This document shows positions 33,355-42,071 of a stretch of 64,000 bases of DNA, piece by piece (the stretch's first letter is position 1; every line of letters starts with the position of its first letter). The notes under the pieces were generated by a model that worked only from the letters and a program-made list of their open reading frames with translations, ran no database searches and had not been told where the DNA came from. A program made the position numbers and the translations under genes. The stretch comes from Paenibacillus glycanilyticus NBRC 16618 (GTDB lineage Bacteria > Bacillota > Bacilli > Paenibacillales > Paenibacillaceae): positions 24,229-88,228 of the forward strand of contig NZ_BILY01000028.1 in NCBI RefSeq assembly GCF_004000805.1, read 5' to 3'.

Positions 33355-34563
33355 ATGGAAGTCTCGCAGCAATTAAACAATAAGCAAGTCTTGAGAGGGC
33401 AAGCCGGGAAAGAGCCGTTCCCGATCTCCGTCTTGTCCCTGACCGTTGGCGCCTTTGCAATCGGCATGACCGAGTTTGTCATTATGGGCATTCTGCCGAA
33501 TGTCGCCAGCGACCTGAATGTAAGCATCTCGGCAGCCGGCCAGCTGATTACGATGTATGCCCTTGGCGTAGCTGTCGGCGCTCCGATTATGACGATTCTG
33601 ACGAGCCGGATTCCGCAGAAAAAGCTGCTCTGCATTCTTATGCTGCTCTTTATTCTCGGCAATGGCCTGTCGGTTGTGGCACCCAATTACGCGGTTCTCA
33701 TGATCGCCCGGATGATTACGGCCTTGACGCATGGCACTTTCTTCGGCGTTGGCGCGGTTATCGCCTCCAAGCTCGTAAGAGCGGATAAGCAGGCGGGAGC
33801 CGTCTCGATAATGATGGCAGGCCTCACGATCGCCAACATTATCGGCGTCCCGATCGGTACGTACATCGGTCAGAACTGGGGCTGGCGCGCTTCCTTTGGC
33901 GCTATTGCCGTCATGGGGATCCTCGCACTAATAGGCATCATCATCTTTATTCCCAAGCTTAAGCTAAGCAAGCAGGTCAGCGTTCTTAAGCAGCTATCGG
34001 CGATTGCCAGACCCAAGCTGCTTGTCTATCTGCTGATCGCGGCACTCGGCAACGCCGGACTGTTTGCGGTATTTACGTATATCACGCCGCTCCTCACGGA
34101 TATTACCGGCTTTGCGGAGCATAACGTAACCTGGATTCTGATTCTGTTCGGAATCGGCGTAACGGTCGGTAACATCGTTGGCGGCAAGCTGGCCGACTGG
34201 AAGCTCATGCCTTCCATTCTTGGCCTTTATCTCACGATAGCGGTTGTGCTGACGATCTTCACCTTTACCGTTCATAACGAGATTGCATCCGTCATTACGA
34301 TTTTCCTATGGGGGGCGGCCTCCTTTGCCGTATTCCCGGGGCTTCAAGTACGGATTATGAGCCTGGCGCAGTCCGCGCCGGCGCTAGCTTCGACGTCCAG
34401 CCATTCGGCAGGCAACCTCGGCAATGCCTCCGGCGCCTTTATCGGCGGCTGGGTCATTACCCATCTTTCCTTAGGCGCTCTGCCATGGGTAGGAGCCATC
34501 CTGGTCGGCCTTGCGCTGGTGCTTGGTCTGCTCAGCTACCGTACAGACGCCAAGAACCCATAA
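33355..34563 (+). CDS. MFS transporter (AraJ/YdhP-type DHA1)
   Basis: 402-residue, 12-helix exporter. The opening GMTEFVIMGILPNVASDLNV and later THGTFFGVGAV are diagnostic of the arabinose-efflux (AraJ/YdhP) group of DHA1 transporters, which export sugars or drugs. ATG at 33355 is the only reasonable start; AGAAAGG lies 13 bases upstream, a long spacing. Monocistronic with a strong terminator. Confidence 0.88.
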   Translation: MEVSQQLNNKQVLRGQAGKEPFPISVLSLTVGAFAIGMTEFVIMGILPNVASDLNVSISAAGQLITMYALGVAVGAPIMTILTSRIPQKKLLCILMLLFILGNGLSVVAPNYAVLMIARMITALTHGTFFGVGAVIASKLVRADKQAGAVSIMMAGLTIANIIGVPIGTYIGQNWGWRASFGAIAVMGILALIGIIIFIPKLKLSKQVSVLKQLSAIARPKLLVYLLIAALGNAGLFAVFTYITPLLTDITGFAEHNVTWILILFGIGVTVGNIVGGKLADWKLMPSILGLYLTIAVVLTIFTFTVHNEIASVITIFLWGAASFAVFPGLQVRIMSLAQSAPALASTSSHSAGNLGNASGAFIGGWVITHLSLGALPWVGAILVGLALVLGLLSYRTDAKNP

Positions 34564-34574
34564 AAGCAAGAACT

Positions 34575-34609
34575 ACAACCCTCTGGACTGCAGCAGTCCA
34601 GGGGGTTGT
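34575..34609. terminator. Bidirectional intrinsic terminator
   Basis: ACAACCCTCTGGACTG / CAGTCCAGGGGGTTGT stem between convergent genes, then TTTCATTTTT on the plus strand. Confidence 0.85.
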
Positions 34610-34621
34610 TTCATTTTTAGG

Positions 34622-36613
34622 CTAAGCCGGCAGCCGGATGGTAGCCGTCGTTCCGATATTCGGCTCGCTGGTAATCGATAGAGTGCCGCCATGGGATTGA
34701 ATGATTTTGAAGCATACGGTAAGTCCAAGTCCGGTTCCCGTATCCTTGGTTGTATAGAACGGCTCGCCCAGCCGGTCAATGACATGCTGGGGAATGCCTA
34801 CTCCCTGGTCGATAATATCAATGACCAAAAAGCCTTTATGGTCCTTCTTCATATGCACGTGAAGCTCGCCTCCGCCAGGCATGGCTTCAATCGCGTTTTT
34901 CATCAGATTAACGAGCACCTGCTTGATCTGATTGGCATCGCATTGGACAATCGGCAGATCCGGACTTTTCTCCGCGGATATGCTGACATTCGTGATAATC
35001 GCTTGCGACTGCATAATCGGAATGATATCGTCCAGCAGCGAGCTCATGTCGCAGCTGCTGATCTGCTGCCACTGATGCGGCTTAGACAGCAGCATAAACT
35101 CCCCTACGATATAGTTAATCCGCTCGAGCTCGGTCAGCATCATATCGAAATAATGGCGGTTCTGGTCCGTTGTTCTCCGGTGGAGCAGTTGAGTGAACCC
35201 TTTCAGCGCGGTTAAAGGATTACGAATTTCGTGGGCAACCCCCGCCGCCAGCTGGCCGATAACGGACAGCTTCTCCGACCGGATCAAATGCTGCTCCGAC
35301 AGCTTGCTCTCCGTCACATCCAGCAAAAGTCCGGATATGGCCGGCTTTCCTTTGAAAAAGGCGGGAGCCGCCTGCATCTCGAGGAACAGTTCCGTTTGAT
35401 TGGATTTCCGCGCGGCAAGAGCAAGCCGGGAGGATTGATTCAACCGGCAGATCATGCTGAATTCCTGCTTCAACCGGTCGCGGTCCGCCTCCAGTAGGAA
35501 GCTTGCCAGCGGCTGGCCAAGCATTTGCCCCGGCTCGCAGCCGAACATGCTCTCCCCTTGCGGATTCATATAGACCAACCGGCCATTTTGCTCAATAAAC
35601 ACGCCAAGCAGCGAGCTTTCCACAAAATTATCGTAATTGACCCTCGACTGCATGAGAGCGGCCCCTGCCGATTCCAGCTCGTAAATACCCACCGACAGCC
35701 GAATGGCAAGCAGCACAACGGCTACAATTGCTCCTACGCTAATCATCGAGAAGTCGCCAAGCCTGCAGATGACGGCGATAAGAGCGGCGCAGACAAAGAT
35801 AATTAGCGCGTAACGCCTCATAAAGGTCTGCCTGGACTCGTTGCCCGGCCGGAGAGAAGCACCAAGCGGATCCTTGTCCGGCAGTGCGGCAAAGCCGATA
35901 AACATCATGCCGATAAACCAGCAGAAGTCCGCAATCCAGGACCATTGCTCGCCTGCGGCGGCATAGGACAATAAATAGACAAATGCCGTGTTGCCTAATA
36001 ATTTGATTAAAAAGCCGCTCAGCAGAAACCTATTGGCCCTGTTGGAAATAATCTTTTTGCCGTACCAGCTGAAGAACAGCAGAAGAAATACAATGACCGC
36101 ATTAAAGGATGAGTTAAACATGTGGTATCCCACAACATCCCGGTTAACGTGATGATGGGACAGGATCGGTTCAATCAGAAGGTTCCAATAGAGCGTGGAA
36201 GCCATCGTGCCGTACAATAAAATATCGAGTATGAATCGAAACGCAAGGTTGGAGCGGCGCTGCTGGTACTGCATATAGAGAGCAATAAGATAGAATAAAT
36301 ATTGAAGTCTCCATAGCAGCTCCGGAATGCCCAGATAATCCGGCTCGGCGCCTCTAATAAGCGTAACAATAGACCAGATGAGCTGGGCAACAAAATAAAC
36401 CAGCAGGCCCAAGCCGTAAAACAGCCAGTATTTCGCCTCTTTGCTGGAGGCTCTAAGCAGAAGGACTGCCGCGTAAAGAGCGGCCAACGTTTGAAGAATA
36501 TGGCTAACGGCCGCCCCGGTAAAGGAATCTCTCCGCAGAAACAGAAGCCAGCCCGCGCATAACACCAATAGAATGATTCCGAAGTAAACCGCAAAGCTCC
36601 TGCCGCGAAACAA
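34622..36613 (-). CDS. PAS-containing membrane histidine kinase (sporulation-kinase type)
   Basis: 663-residue sensor: nine or so hydrophobic helices (about 8-310), a PAS domain (about 325-430, VESSLLGVFIEQNGRLVYMN), and a kinase core with H-box AAGVAHEIRNPLTALKGF, N-box NLMKNAIEAM, DQGVGIP and GTGLGLTVC. The H-box matches the KinA-E/KinB-type kinases that feed the sporulation phosphorelay, which are also usually orphans without an adjacent response regulator, as here. TTG at 36613 is used because GGGAGG is 7 bases upstream; the nearby ATG at 36617 is out of frame. The gene before it on the same strand is a diguanylate cyclase, separated by a terminator. Confidence 0.85.
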   Translation of the reverse strand: MFRGRSFAVYFGIILLVLCAGWLLFLRRDSFTGAAVSHILQTLAALYAAVLLLRASSKEAKYWLFYGLGLLVYFVAQLIWSIVTLIRGAEPDYLGIPELLWRLQYLFYLIALYMQYQQRRSNLAFRFILDILLYGTMASTLYWNLLIEPILSHHHVNRDVVGYHMFNSSFNAVIVFLLLFFSWYGKKIISNRANRFLLSGFLIKLLGNTAFVYLLSYAAAGEQWSWIADFCWFIGMMFIGFAALPDKDPLGASLRPGNESRQTFMRRYALIIFVCAALIAVICRLGDFSMISVGAIVAVVLLAIRLSVGIYELESAGAALMQSRVNYDNFVESSLLGVFIEQNGRLVYMNPQGESMFGCEPGQMLGQPLASFLLEADRDRLKQEFSMICRLNQSSRLALAARKSNQTELFLEMQAAPAFFKGKPAISGLLLDVTESKLSEQHLIRSEKLSVIGQLAAGVAHEIRNPLTALKGFTQLLHRRTTDQNRHYFDMMLTELERINYIVGEFMLLSKPHQWQQISSCDMSSLLDDIIPIMQSQAIITNVSISAEKSPDLPIVQCDANQIKQVLVNLMKNAIEAMPGGGELHVHMKKDHKGFLVIDIIDQGVGIPQHVIDRLGEPFYTTKDTGTGLGLTVCFKIIQSHGGTLSITSEPNIGTTATIRLPA

Positions 36614-36770
36614 TCATGAACCTCCCTTCGCATACTTACAACATTTACTAGTTTCTATATTTCCTATAATACGATTTATTCTACCAAAATCCTCCTTTTA
36701 CCTACGTTTCGTACAAGATTTCTATTATATACGCGTAAATGCTCGGCTTTTCGACACCAACTGTCGCAAA

Positions 36771-36810
36771 GCGAAGCGGCTTCGCCGTCCTTAGGCGGAG
36801 AAGCCGGTTC
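36771..36810. repeat. Dispersed inverted-repeat element, copy 2
   Basis: GAAGCGGCTTCGCCGTCCTT core with AGGCGGAGAAGCCG right half. Similar to 30187-30223 read on the other strand. Confidence 0.55.
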
Positions 36811-36834
36811 ATTGGCTTATGGCTTAGCATTCAA

Positions 36835-36870
36835 AAAAAGCGCTTCTCCGTTAACGGGGAAGCGCTTTTT
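36835..36870 (-). terminator. Intrinsic terminator of diguanylate cyclase gene
   Basis: AAAAAGCGCTTC / GAAGCGCTTTTT, with the gene's stop codon (36851-36853) in the loop. Confidence 0.8.
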
Positions 36871-38467
36871 CACCAGGCTCTATATGGGCTGAACGAACCG
36901 TATTCCGTCCGCTGTTCTTGGCTTCGTACAGGGCATTGTCGGCTGCCTTCAGCAGCTGGTTAATGCCTCCTCCCGCCTCTTTGCAGCCCGCTCCCGTCAT
37001 GGCAATGCCAAAGCTTGCCGTCACAGACAACGGATGCTCGGATGAAGCCGCGACCATCGCTTGGGCGGCAATCTCGCTGCGGATTCGCTGTGCGGCGGCC
37101 TCTGCCTCCTCGAGGGACAATCCGGGCATTGCGACCACGAATTCCTCGCCGCCATACCGGCCGAATACGTCCTCCGGACGAAGCAGGTGCCGGCAGATGT
37201 CGACCACATGCAGCAGGGCGCGGTCTCCAACATCATGGCCGTAAGCATCGTTAATCTGCTTGAAATGATCGATGTCGAACAGCAGCAGGGCAAGGGGCTC
37301 GTCCCGCTCAGCCGATTGATGCAGAAGGGCTTCGCTTAAATGAATGAAGTGAAGACGGTTAAAGATCCCCGTCAGTCCGTCATGATAAGCCAGCACCCGA
37401 AGCTGCTCCTGGAGCCGCACTCTCTCCGTTATGTCAATCATAACGATCAGCTTGCTCGTCTCCGGGCCCCTTTTCTTCCGGATAAAGGAAGAGCGGATCT
37501 GATAATAGTAGGACTGTGTGCCAACGGTCCACTTAACCTCATCGTAGATATGGGGCATATCGCCGCCTGCTTCCGAATCCAAATCGGGCATCGCAAGATC
37601 CGTATGCAAGGCAAGCAGCGGTTCAATCGCCTGGCCAAGCGCGGAGGTTGTAAGCTCAGGCAGAATAGCCGCGGCGGCGGGGTTAAAGTCAACCAGCCGG
37701 TTATTGCGGTCCAGCACCAGTACGGCGTCGTTCATGCTCTCAAACAACGTATCCCTGGCGACCGGCGCAACGTTCAGCATTCCTTTTGAAACAAGTCCCC
37801 ACATATACAAAGCGGCCGTAACGGCCATGATGACGGGAATCGGATCAATGCCTTCCGGCGTCAGGTTGCCCAAGTAGAGGAAGTCGCCGGCGATCGGCAG
37901 GAGAAGCCCCACCATCATCGTAATATGCTGAAGACGGTAAGAGGACCGCATCCGGTTCCAATAGATCAGCAGCAAGGCCACTCCGCCAATCATGCAGCCA
38001 AACGTATAACCGCCCTGAATGATATACCATGGCCCCGCGTTTAATTCGACTTTATGAATGCCTTCGCCCAGCTGCAATTCAACGGAACGGTAATAGAAAT
38101 GGTGCAGGTCGTTTGTCATTACAAGAATCAGCGTAATAAACGGCATCAGATACATCAGATACCGCATCTGCCACTTCAATAACCTTTCCATTCCAAGGAA
38201 ATACATGATCAGCATCAGACTGACCGGCGGAATAAACGGCATCCCGAAGTACTCTACCGTAATCCAGAACTTCACTTCCTTAAGCGTACCGGCAGACAGC
38301 TCTAAAGCGGAACCGAATATATAGATGGCCGATAGAAAGCACATCGCAATAAAGGTCCTGGCCATCGCCTGCTTGGAACGGTTCATGAACACGTAAATAC
38401 CCATTATGATATTAATAACACCGGCTGTAACCATTAACGTCAAGACAGCGGAAAAAGGTGTTCCCAT
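36851..38467 (-). CDS. Diguanylate cyclase with 7TM histidine-kinase-type sensor and PAS
   Basis: 538 residues: seven hydrophobic segments (about 5-230) of the N-terminal 7TM type found in histidine kinases, a PAS region (about 235-350, NDAVLVLDRNNRLVDFNPAA), and a GGDEF domain (about 365-525) with the intact active motif RYGGEEF, so it should make cyclic di-GMP from two GTP. I see no RxxD inhibitory site immediately before it. ATG at 38467 follows GGAG. The input signal is unknown. No EAL phosphodiesterase is in this window. Confidence 0.9.
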   Translation of the reverse strand: MGTPFSAVLTLMVTAGVINIIMGIYVFMNRSKQAMARTFIAMCFLSAIYIFGSALELSAGTLKEVKFWITVEYFGMPFIPPVSLMLIMYFLGMERLLKWQMRYLMYLMPFITLILVMTNDLHHFYYRSVELQLGEGIHKVELNAGPWYIIQGGYTFGCMIGGVALLLIYWNRMRSSYRLQHITMMVGLLLPIAGDFLYLGNLTPEGIDPIPVIMAVTAALYMWGLVSKGMLNVAPVARDTLFESMNDAVLVLDRNNRLVDFNPAAAAILPELTTSALGQAIEPLLALHTDLAMPDLDSEAGGDMPHIYDEVKWTVGTQSYYYQIRSSFIRKKRGPETSKLIVMIDITERVRLQEQLRVLAYHDGLTGIFNRLHFIHLSEALLHQSAERDEPLALLLFDIDHFKQINDAYGHDVGDRALLHVVDICRHLLRPEDVFGRYGGEEFVVAMPGLSLEEAEAAAQRIRSEIAAQAMVAASSEHPLSVTASFGIAMTGAGCKEAGGGINQLLKAADNALYEAKNSGRNTVRSAHIEPGEKALPR

Positions 38468-38552
38468 ACTTGGTGCACTCCGTTATGTAAGATTAGCTTT
38501 TGCAACTGATCGTAACACAAATAACAGCAATTGTGGGCAGTCCCTGAAATTT

Positions 38553-39284
38553 CTATTTCCGGGCGGACAAGAGCAGGAACATCGGTCGTCGCGTTTCATC
38601 CTTCATTTCCGCATATTGATTCAGTGCTTCTTGCGAGGGTCCTGGCTCCGCAACCTCCGCAACCTGGAACCCGGCTTGGATAAGCGCGTTCATAATGGCG
38701 GATAAGGTGCGATGATATTTGATGACGTCGGAGTCCAGAAAACGGGCGATACGAGAGCCTTCGTCCTGATAGTTGTCAACCGGCCAGTGCAGCCGCTCGC
38801 CCGATGGACCATAATGCCAGTCCTGCGCGGCAACGGCCGTAAAGACCGGATGCTCCATGGACAGGACAAAGCTGCCTCCAGGAGCCAGACTGTCGTAAAT
38901 CTTGCGGCAAGCTCCCGCGAAATCCTCGACGTAATGGAGCGCCAGCGAGCTGATGACAACGTCAAACTCTCCGGGCTCGAAAGAGATATCTTCGATAGCC
39001 GCCTGACGGTAGGTGATCGCGGCATCCTCGTTAAATGATTTGGCACGCTCGATCATTTTCTCCGAGATATCGATTCCCAGAACGGAACGAGCGCCTTGCT
39101 CCCGCGCATATCGGCAGTGCCAGCCATACCCGCAGCCGAGATCGAGCACTCTCTTATCTCTCAAATCCGGAATCATCGCGCGCAGGACTTGCCATTCGCC
39201 TGCCGCCTCCAGACCGCCGATCGAACGGGCCATCTGACTATATTTATCGAAAAAATCCGGATCATCGTATTTATTTTGCTTCAT
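38553..39284 (-). CDS. Class I SAM-dependent methyltransferase
   Basis: 243-residue methyltransferase with SAM motif VLDLGCGYGWH (about 46-56), GIDISEKMI, motif DVVISSLALHYV and LAPGGSFVLS. Members of this group methylate small molecules; the substrate is not predictable. ATG at 39284 follows GAGGAGAG. It stands alone between the diguanylate cyclase and a TetR gene. Confidence 0.85.
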   Translation of the reverse strand: MKQNKYDDPDFFDKYSQMARSIGGLEAAGEWQVLRAMIPDLRDKRVLDLGCGYGWHCRYAREQGARSVLGIDISEKMIERAKSFNEDAAITYRQAAIEDISFEPGEFDVVISSLALHYVEDFAGACRKIYDSLAPGGSFVLSMEHPVFTAVAAQDWHYGPSGERLHWPVDNYQDEGSRIARFLDSDVIKYHRTLSAIMNALIQAGFQVAEVAEPGPSQEALNQYAEMKDETRRPMFLLLSARK

Positions 39285-39409
39285 AACGTGTCACTCTCCT
39301 CTTATCATTCAGCCTTTATAAGCCTTTTCGACATCGTTCCTAATAAAATGAGTATAACCTCTTCTCTTCTATAGCGGCAGCTTTCTCTCATCGTCTATAG
39401 CCAATAACC

Positions 39410-40018
39410 TTAAGGCTTTCCCGGTTTTTTTGTCTTGGCGACGGACGGCCGCCATTGTATGAGTTTCACCAGCTGCTCCTGCATGTAAGCCGGAGAGTAA
39501 GGCAGACCGTTTTCAATCCAGTAGAAAATCAGTCCCAGCAGCGCATGATTCGAATAGACGGATAGCAGCTCGGCATTTATTCCTTCCAGAGTCGGGTGCT
39601 CCAGCTCATCCCTTGAGATCTGCTGAATCGCAATGAACATCTTCTCTCTCAGATGGGAATGCGCGTTGCTCTTCAAAAGCAGAGTGTAAAGCTCGGCATG
39701 CTGCTGAATATGCTCGAAAATTTTCACCGAATGGGCCGGCAGCTCATGAATGCGGAAATATTCCTCGTTCTCGTAGGGAGCGCGGAACGATTGCAGCAGC
39801 TCCCCGATCAGACCGTGAATGATGTCGTCCAGCAAGGCTTCCTTGCTCTCATAATGCGAGTAGAAGGTCCCGCGGTTGTAATTGGCGAGCTCCACAATCT
39901 CCGTTATGGAAATGTCGTCGAAATCTTTTTGCTTCATAAGCGTAAGCAGCGCCTGCTTTAACGCCTCCCTGCTGCGGATCACCCGGCGGTCGACAGCTTT
40001 GTTATGATGAACGGGCAT
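39410..40018 (-). CDS. TetR family transcriptional regulator
   Basis: 202-residue repressor with helix-turn-helix at about 17-57 (ISITEIVELANYNRGTFY) and TetR_C_8-type C-terminal region. ATG at 40018 is chosen because AAAGGAAGG lies 6 bases upstream. Divergent from an SDR gene 220 bases away; the gap contains two strong palindromes, the probable operators. Confidence 0.87.
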   Translation of the reverse strand: MPVHHNKAVDRRVIRSREALKQALLTLMKQKDFDDISITEIVELANYNRGTFYSHYESKEALLDDIIHGLIGELLQSFRAPYENEEYFRIHELPAHSVKIFEHIQQHAELYTLLLKSNAHSHLREKMFIAIQQISRDELEHPTLEGINAELLSVYSNHALLGLIFYWIENGLPYSPAYMQEQLVKLIQWRPSVAKTKKPGKP

Positions 40019-40051
40019 GCCATCCCTTCCTTTTTCCAAAAAGTTTTTTTC

Positions 40052-40072
40052 AACAAACGGCAGCCGTTTGTT
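40052..40072. promoter_or_regulatory. Operator-like palindrome 1 in TetR/SDR gap
   Basis: AACAAACGGC / GCCGTTTGTT perfect 10-bp arms around a single base, just upstream of the TetR start. Confidence 0.55.
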
Positions 40073-40103
40073 CGTTAACGCACATTTCGCGAGGTTTTAC
40101 TGA

Positions 40104-40133
40104 TTGAGGCTTGCTCCACAGCTTTATTATACT
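40104..40133 (+). promoter_or_regulatory. Candidate promoter for SDR
   Basis: TTGAGG, 18-base spacer, TATACT. AACAGTTGT and the palindrome at 40158 lie just downstream, where a repressor would block it. Confidence 0.5.
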
Positions 40134-40157
40134 AAAATAAACAGTTGTACTTATAAC

Positions 40158-40169
40158 CAACAGCTGTTG
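40158..40169. promoter_or_regulatory. Operator-like palindrome 2 in TetR/SDR gap
   Basis: CAACAGCTGTTG perfect palindrome; a related AACAGTTGT lies at about 40140. Confidence 0.5.
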
Positions 40170-40238
40170 AAAAACATTTTCTAAGCCTTCGCAGGAAGGA
40201 CAAGCATACAAGCCAATTGAAACCGGGAGGAATTAACA

Positions 40239-40997
40239 ATGAGACTATCGGGTAAAGTTGCAGTTATTACGGGCGCCGCTTCGGGTATGGGCAAGGCGAT
40301 TGCCGAGCTGTATGCCGCGGAAGGAGCAAAGGTGGTCGTATCCGACCTTCGCGTGGACACCGCCCAAACCGTCGTTGACGGAATCGGGGAAAAAGGCGGT
40401 ACGGCGGTTGCCGTTGCAGCCAACGTCGCGAAGGAAGAAGACGTGCAGCAGCTCATCGACACGGCGGTAGAGAAATTCGGCACGGTAGATATTCTCGTCA
40501 ACAACGCAGGCATTATGGACAACTTTGTTCCTGCCGCCGATCTGACGGACGAGCTGTGGGAACGCATCTTTGCGATCAACACAACCGGCCCAATGCGGAC
40601 CATCCGCAAGGTGCTTCCGCTCTTCCTGGAGAAAAAAGCAGGCGTTATCGTAAATATCGCTTCCGCCGGCGGCCTATTTGGTTCCCGTGCCGGCGCGGCT
40701 TATACCGCCTCGAAGCACGCCGTTGTTGGTCTGACGAAAAACGTTGGTTTCCAATATGCCACGCAAGGCATCCGATGCAATGCCATCGCTCCCGGCGGCG
40801 TAAATACGAATATCGGTACTTCGATCAATGCTCCAAGTCCGTTCGGCATGGAACGCGCTATGGTTGGCATTCAGGTGAATCCTCGCGCGGGCGAGCCGGA
40901 AGAGATCGCCAAGGTTGCCTTGTTCCTGGCATCGGATGATTCCAGCTTCGTGAACGGTACCGTTGTAACGGCCGACGCCGGCTGGACGGCTTATTAA
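40239..40997 (+). CDS. Short-chain dehydrogenase/reductase (FabG-like)
   Basis: 252-residue classical SDR: TGAASGMG (12-19), NNAG (about 88-91), catalytic Ser-Tyr-Lys with YTASK (about 151-155), and a C-terminal VNGTVVTADAGW typical of FabG-like enzymes. It reduces or oxidises a carbonyl or hydroxyl with NAD(P); substrate unknown. Divergent from a TetR that probably represses it. ATG at 40239 follows GGGAGGA. Confidence 0.9.
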   Translation: MRLSGKVAVITGAASGMGKAIAELYAAEGAKVVVSDLRVDTAQTVVDGIGEKGGTAVAVAANVAKEEDVQQLIDTAVEKFGTVDILVNNAGIMDNFVPAADLTDELWERIFAINTTGPMRTIRKVLPLFLEKKAGVIVNIASAGGLFGSRAGAAYTASKHAVVGLTKNVGFQYATQGIRCNAIAPGGVNTNIGTSINAPSPFGMERAMVGIQVNPRAGEPEEIAKVALFLASDDSSFVNGTVVTADAGWTAY

Positions 40998-41008
40998 AAA
41001 TAATAGTC

Positions 41009-41050
41009 ATCAAACAAGCGTCAGCCGCAGTGGGCTGGCGCTTGTTTGAT
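41009..41050. terminator. Bidirectional intrinsic terminator
   Basis: ATCAAACAAGCG...CAGCC / GGCTG...CGCTTGTTTGAT between convergent SDR and LysR genes. Confidence 0.8.
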
Positions 41051-41949
41051 TACACTTCAATATAATCGAGAAACTTCCGGGCGAGCCGCTGCTGGCTGCC
41101 TTTCTTGGAATAGATGCCGCCAAACGTACCGCTTGCATCCAGGCGGTAGCCGGCCAGCGGAACGGCCACAATCCTCCCGCTTTCCACATACGGATCATCC
41201 CTCAGCATAAGGCTGGACATCAGACTGATGCCAAGGCCCTCCGCAACGCTGCGCTTTATGACCTCGGGGTTCGTTGTCGTGAAAATAACGTTAATCCCGC
41301 CGCATACCTGCTTAATATCCTCCGTTACTCCGTCCCAGAAGCTGCTTGCCGACATAATAAACGCATGATTGGCCAAGTCTTTCAGCATAAGTTCCTTGTT
41401 TAGCGCCAGCACCGAATCCCGGGGCACAATCGCCTGCAGCTCGCCTTTGTATTGAAAGGAATGGAAGGCAATCGGTTCCGGCAGCCCGTCGCTCGTATAT
41501 TGGCTAAGCGAGATTAATCCCAGGTGGGCTTTATCGTGGACGATTCGGTCAATAACAATCCGGCTCTCCAGCTCGACAACCATCACCTTGATTTGGGGAT
41601 AATCCTTCTTGAACCTCGCCAGCGCCTTAGGCAAAAAGGTCATGCTTAGGCTCGGGATCGTCGCGATGATTAGCTCGCCTTTATAAACAGAGGTAATGGC
41701 TTGCACCTCGTCCTTGATCTCGTCGACCTTCATCAGAATTTCGAGCACTTTCCTGATGATCGTTATGCCGTCCTCGGTCGGCACGGTACCGCTTCGGGAA
41801 CGTTTGAAGAGCGGAATGCCGATTTCCTTCTCCAGGAGGGAGATGGATTGGCTGATCGCGGATTGGGATACATGAAGATTTTGCGCGGCCAGCGACATGG
41901 AATTCGTCTCGAATACTTCCTTCACATATTCCAATTGTTCGATATTCAT
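41050..41949 (-). CDS. LysR family transcriptional regulator
   Basis: 299-residue LysR-type regulator: N-terminal winged helix (about 1-60, with LAAQNLHVSQSAISQSI) and periplasmic-binding-like effector domain (about 90-295). ATG at 41949 is chosen for GGAG 8 bases upstream. Divergent from a DHA2 MFS exporter, the usual arrangement of LysR and target; an inverted repeat with TACCATC / GATGGTA arms sits between them. Confidence 0.88.
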   Translation of the reverse strand: MNIEQLEYVKEVFETNSMSLAAQNLHVSQSAISQSISLLEKEIGIPLFKRSRSGTVPTEDGITIIRKVLEILMKVDEIKDEVQAITSVYKGELIIATIPSLSMTFLPKALARFKKDYPQIKVMVVELESRIVIDRIVHDKAHLGLISLSQYTSDGLPEPIAFHSFQYKGELQAIVPRDSVLALNKELMLKDLANHAFIMSASSFWDGVTEDIKQVCGGINVIFTTTNPEVIKRSVAEGLGISLMSSLMLRDDPYVESGRIVAVPLAGYRLDASGTFGGIYSKKGSQQRLARKFLDYIEV

Positions 41950-41987
41950 GGACTTTTCTCCGCCCTTTATATTAGCGTTGCTTATAT

Positions 41988-42008
41988 TACCATCAACAAT
42001 AGATGGTA
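41988..42008. promoter_or_regulatory. LysR-type operator candidate
   Basis: TACCATC, 7-base spacer, GATGGTA: a perfect interrupted palindrome in the LysR/MFS divergent gap. It fits the T-N11-A style of LysR sites. Confidence 0.6.
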
Positions 42009-42071
42009 TCTCATCTGAATTCATTATATTATAATCGACCTCACGTCAATAAGTGGAGTGTGAGGTTTTTT

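Noticed and set aside
36617..36633. ATG start for the histidine kinase at 36617
   Set aside because: It is out of frame with the kinase; the in-frame TTG at 36613 has the correctly spaced GGGAGG.
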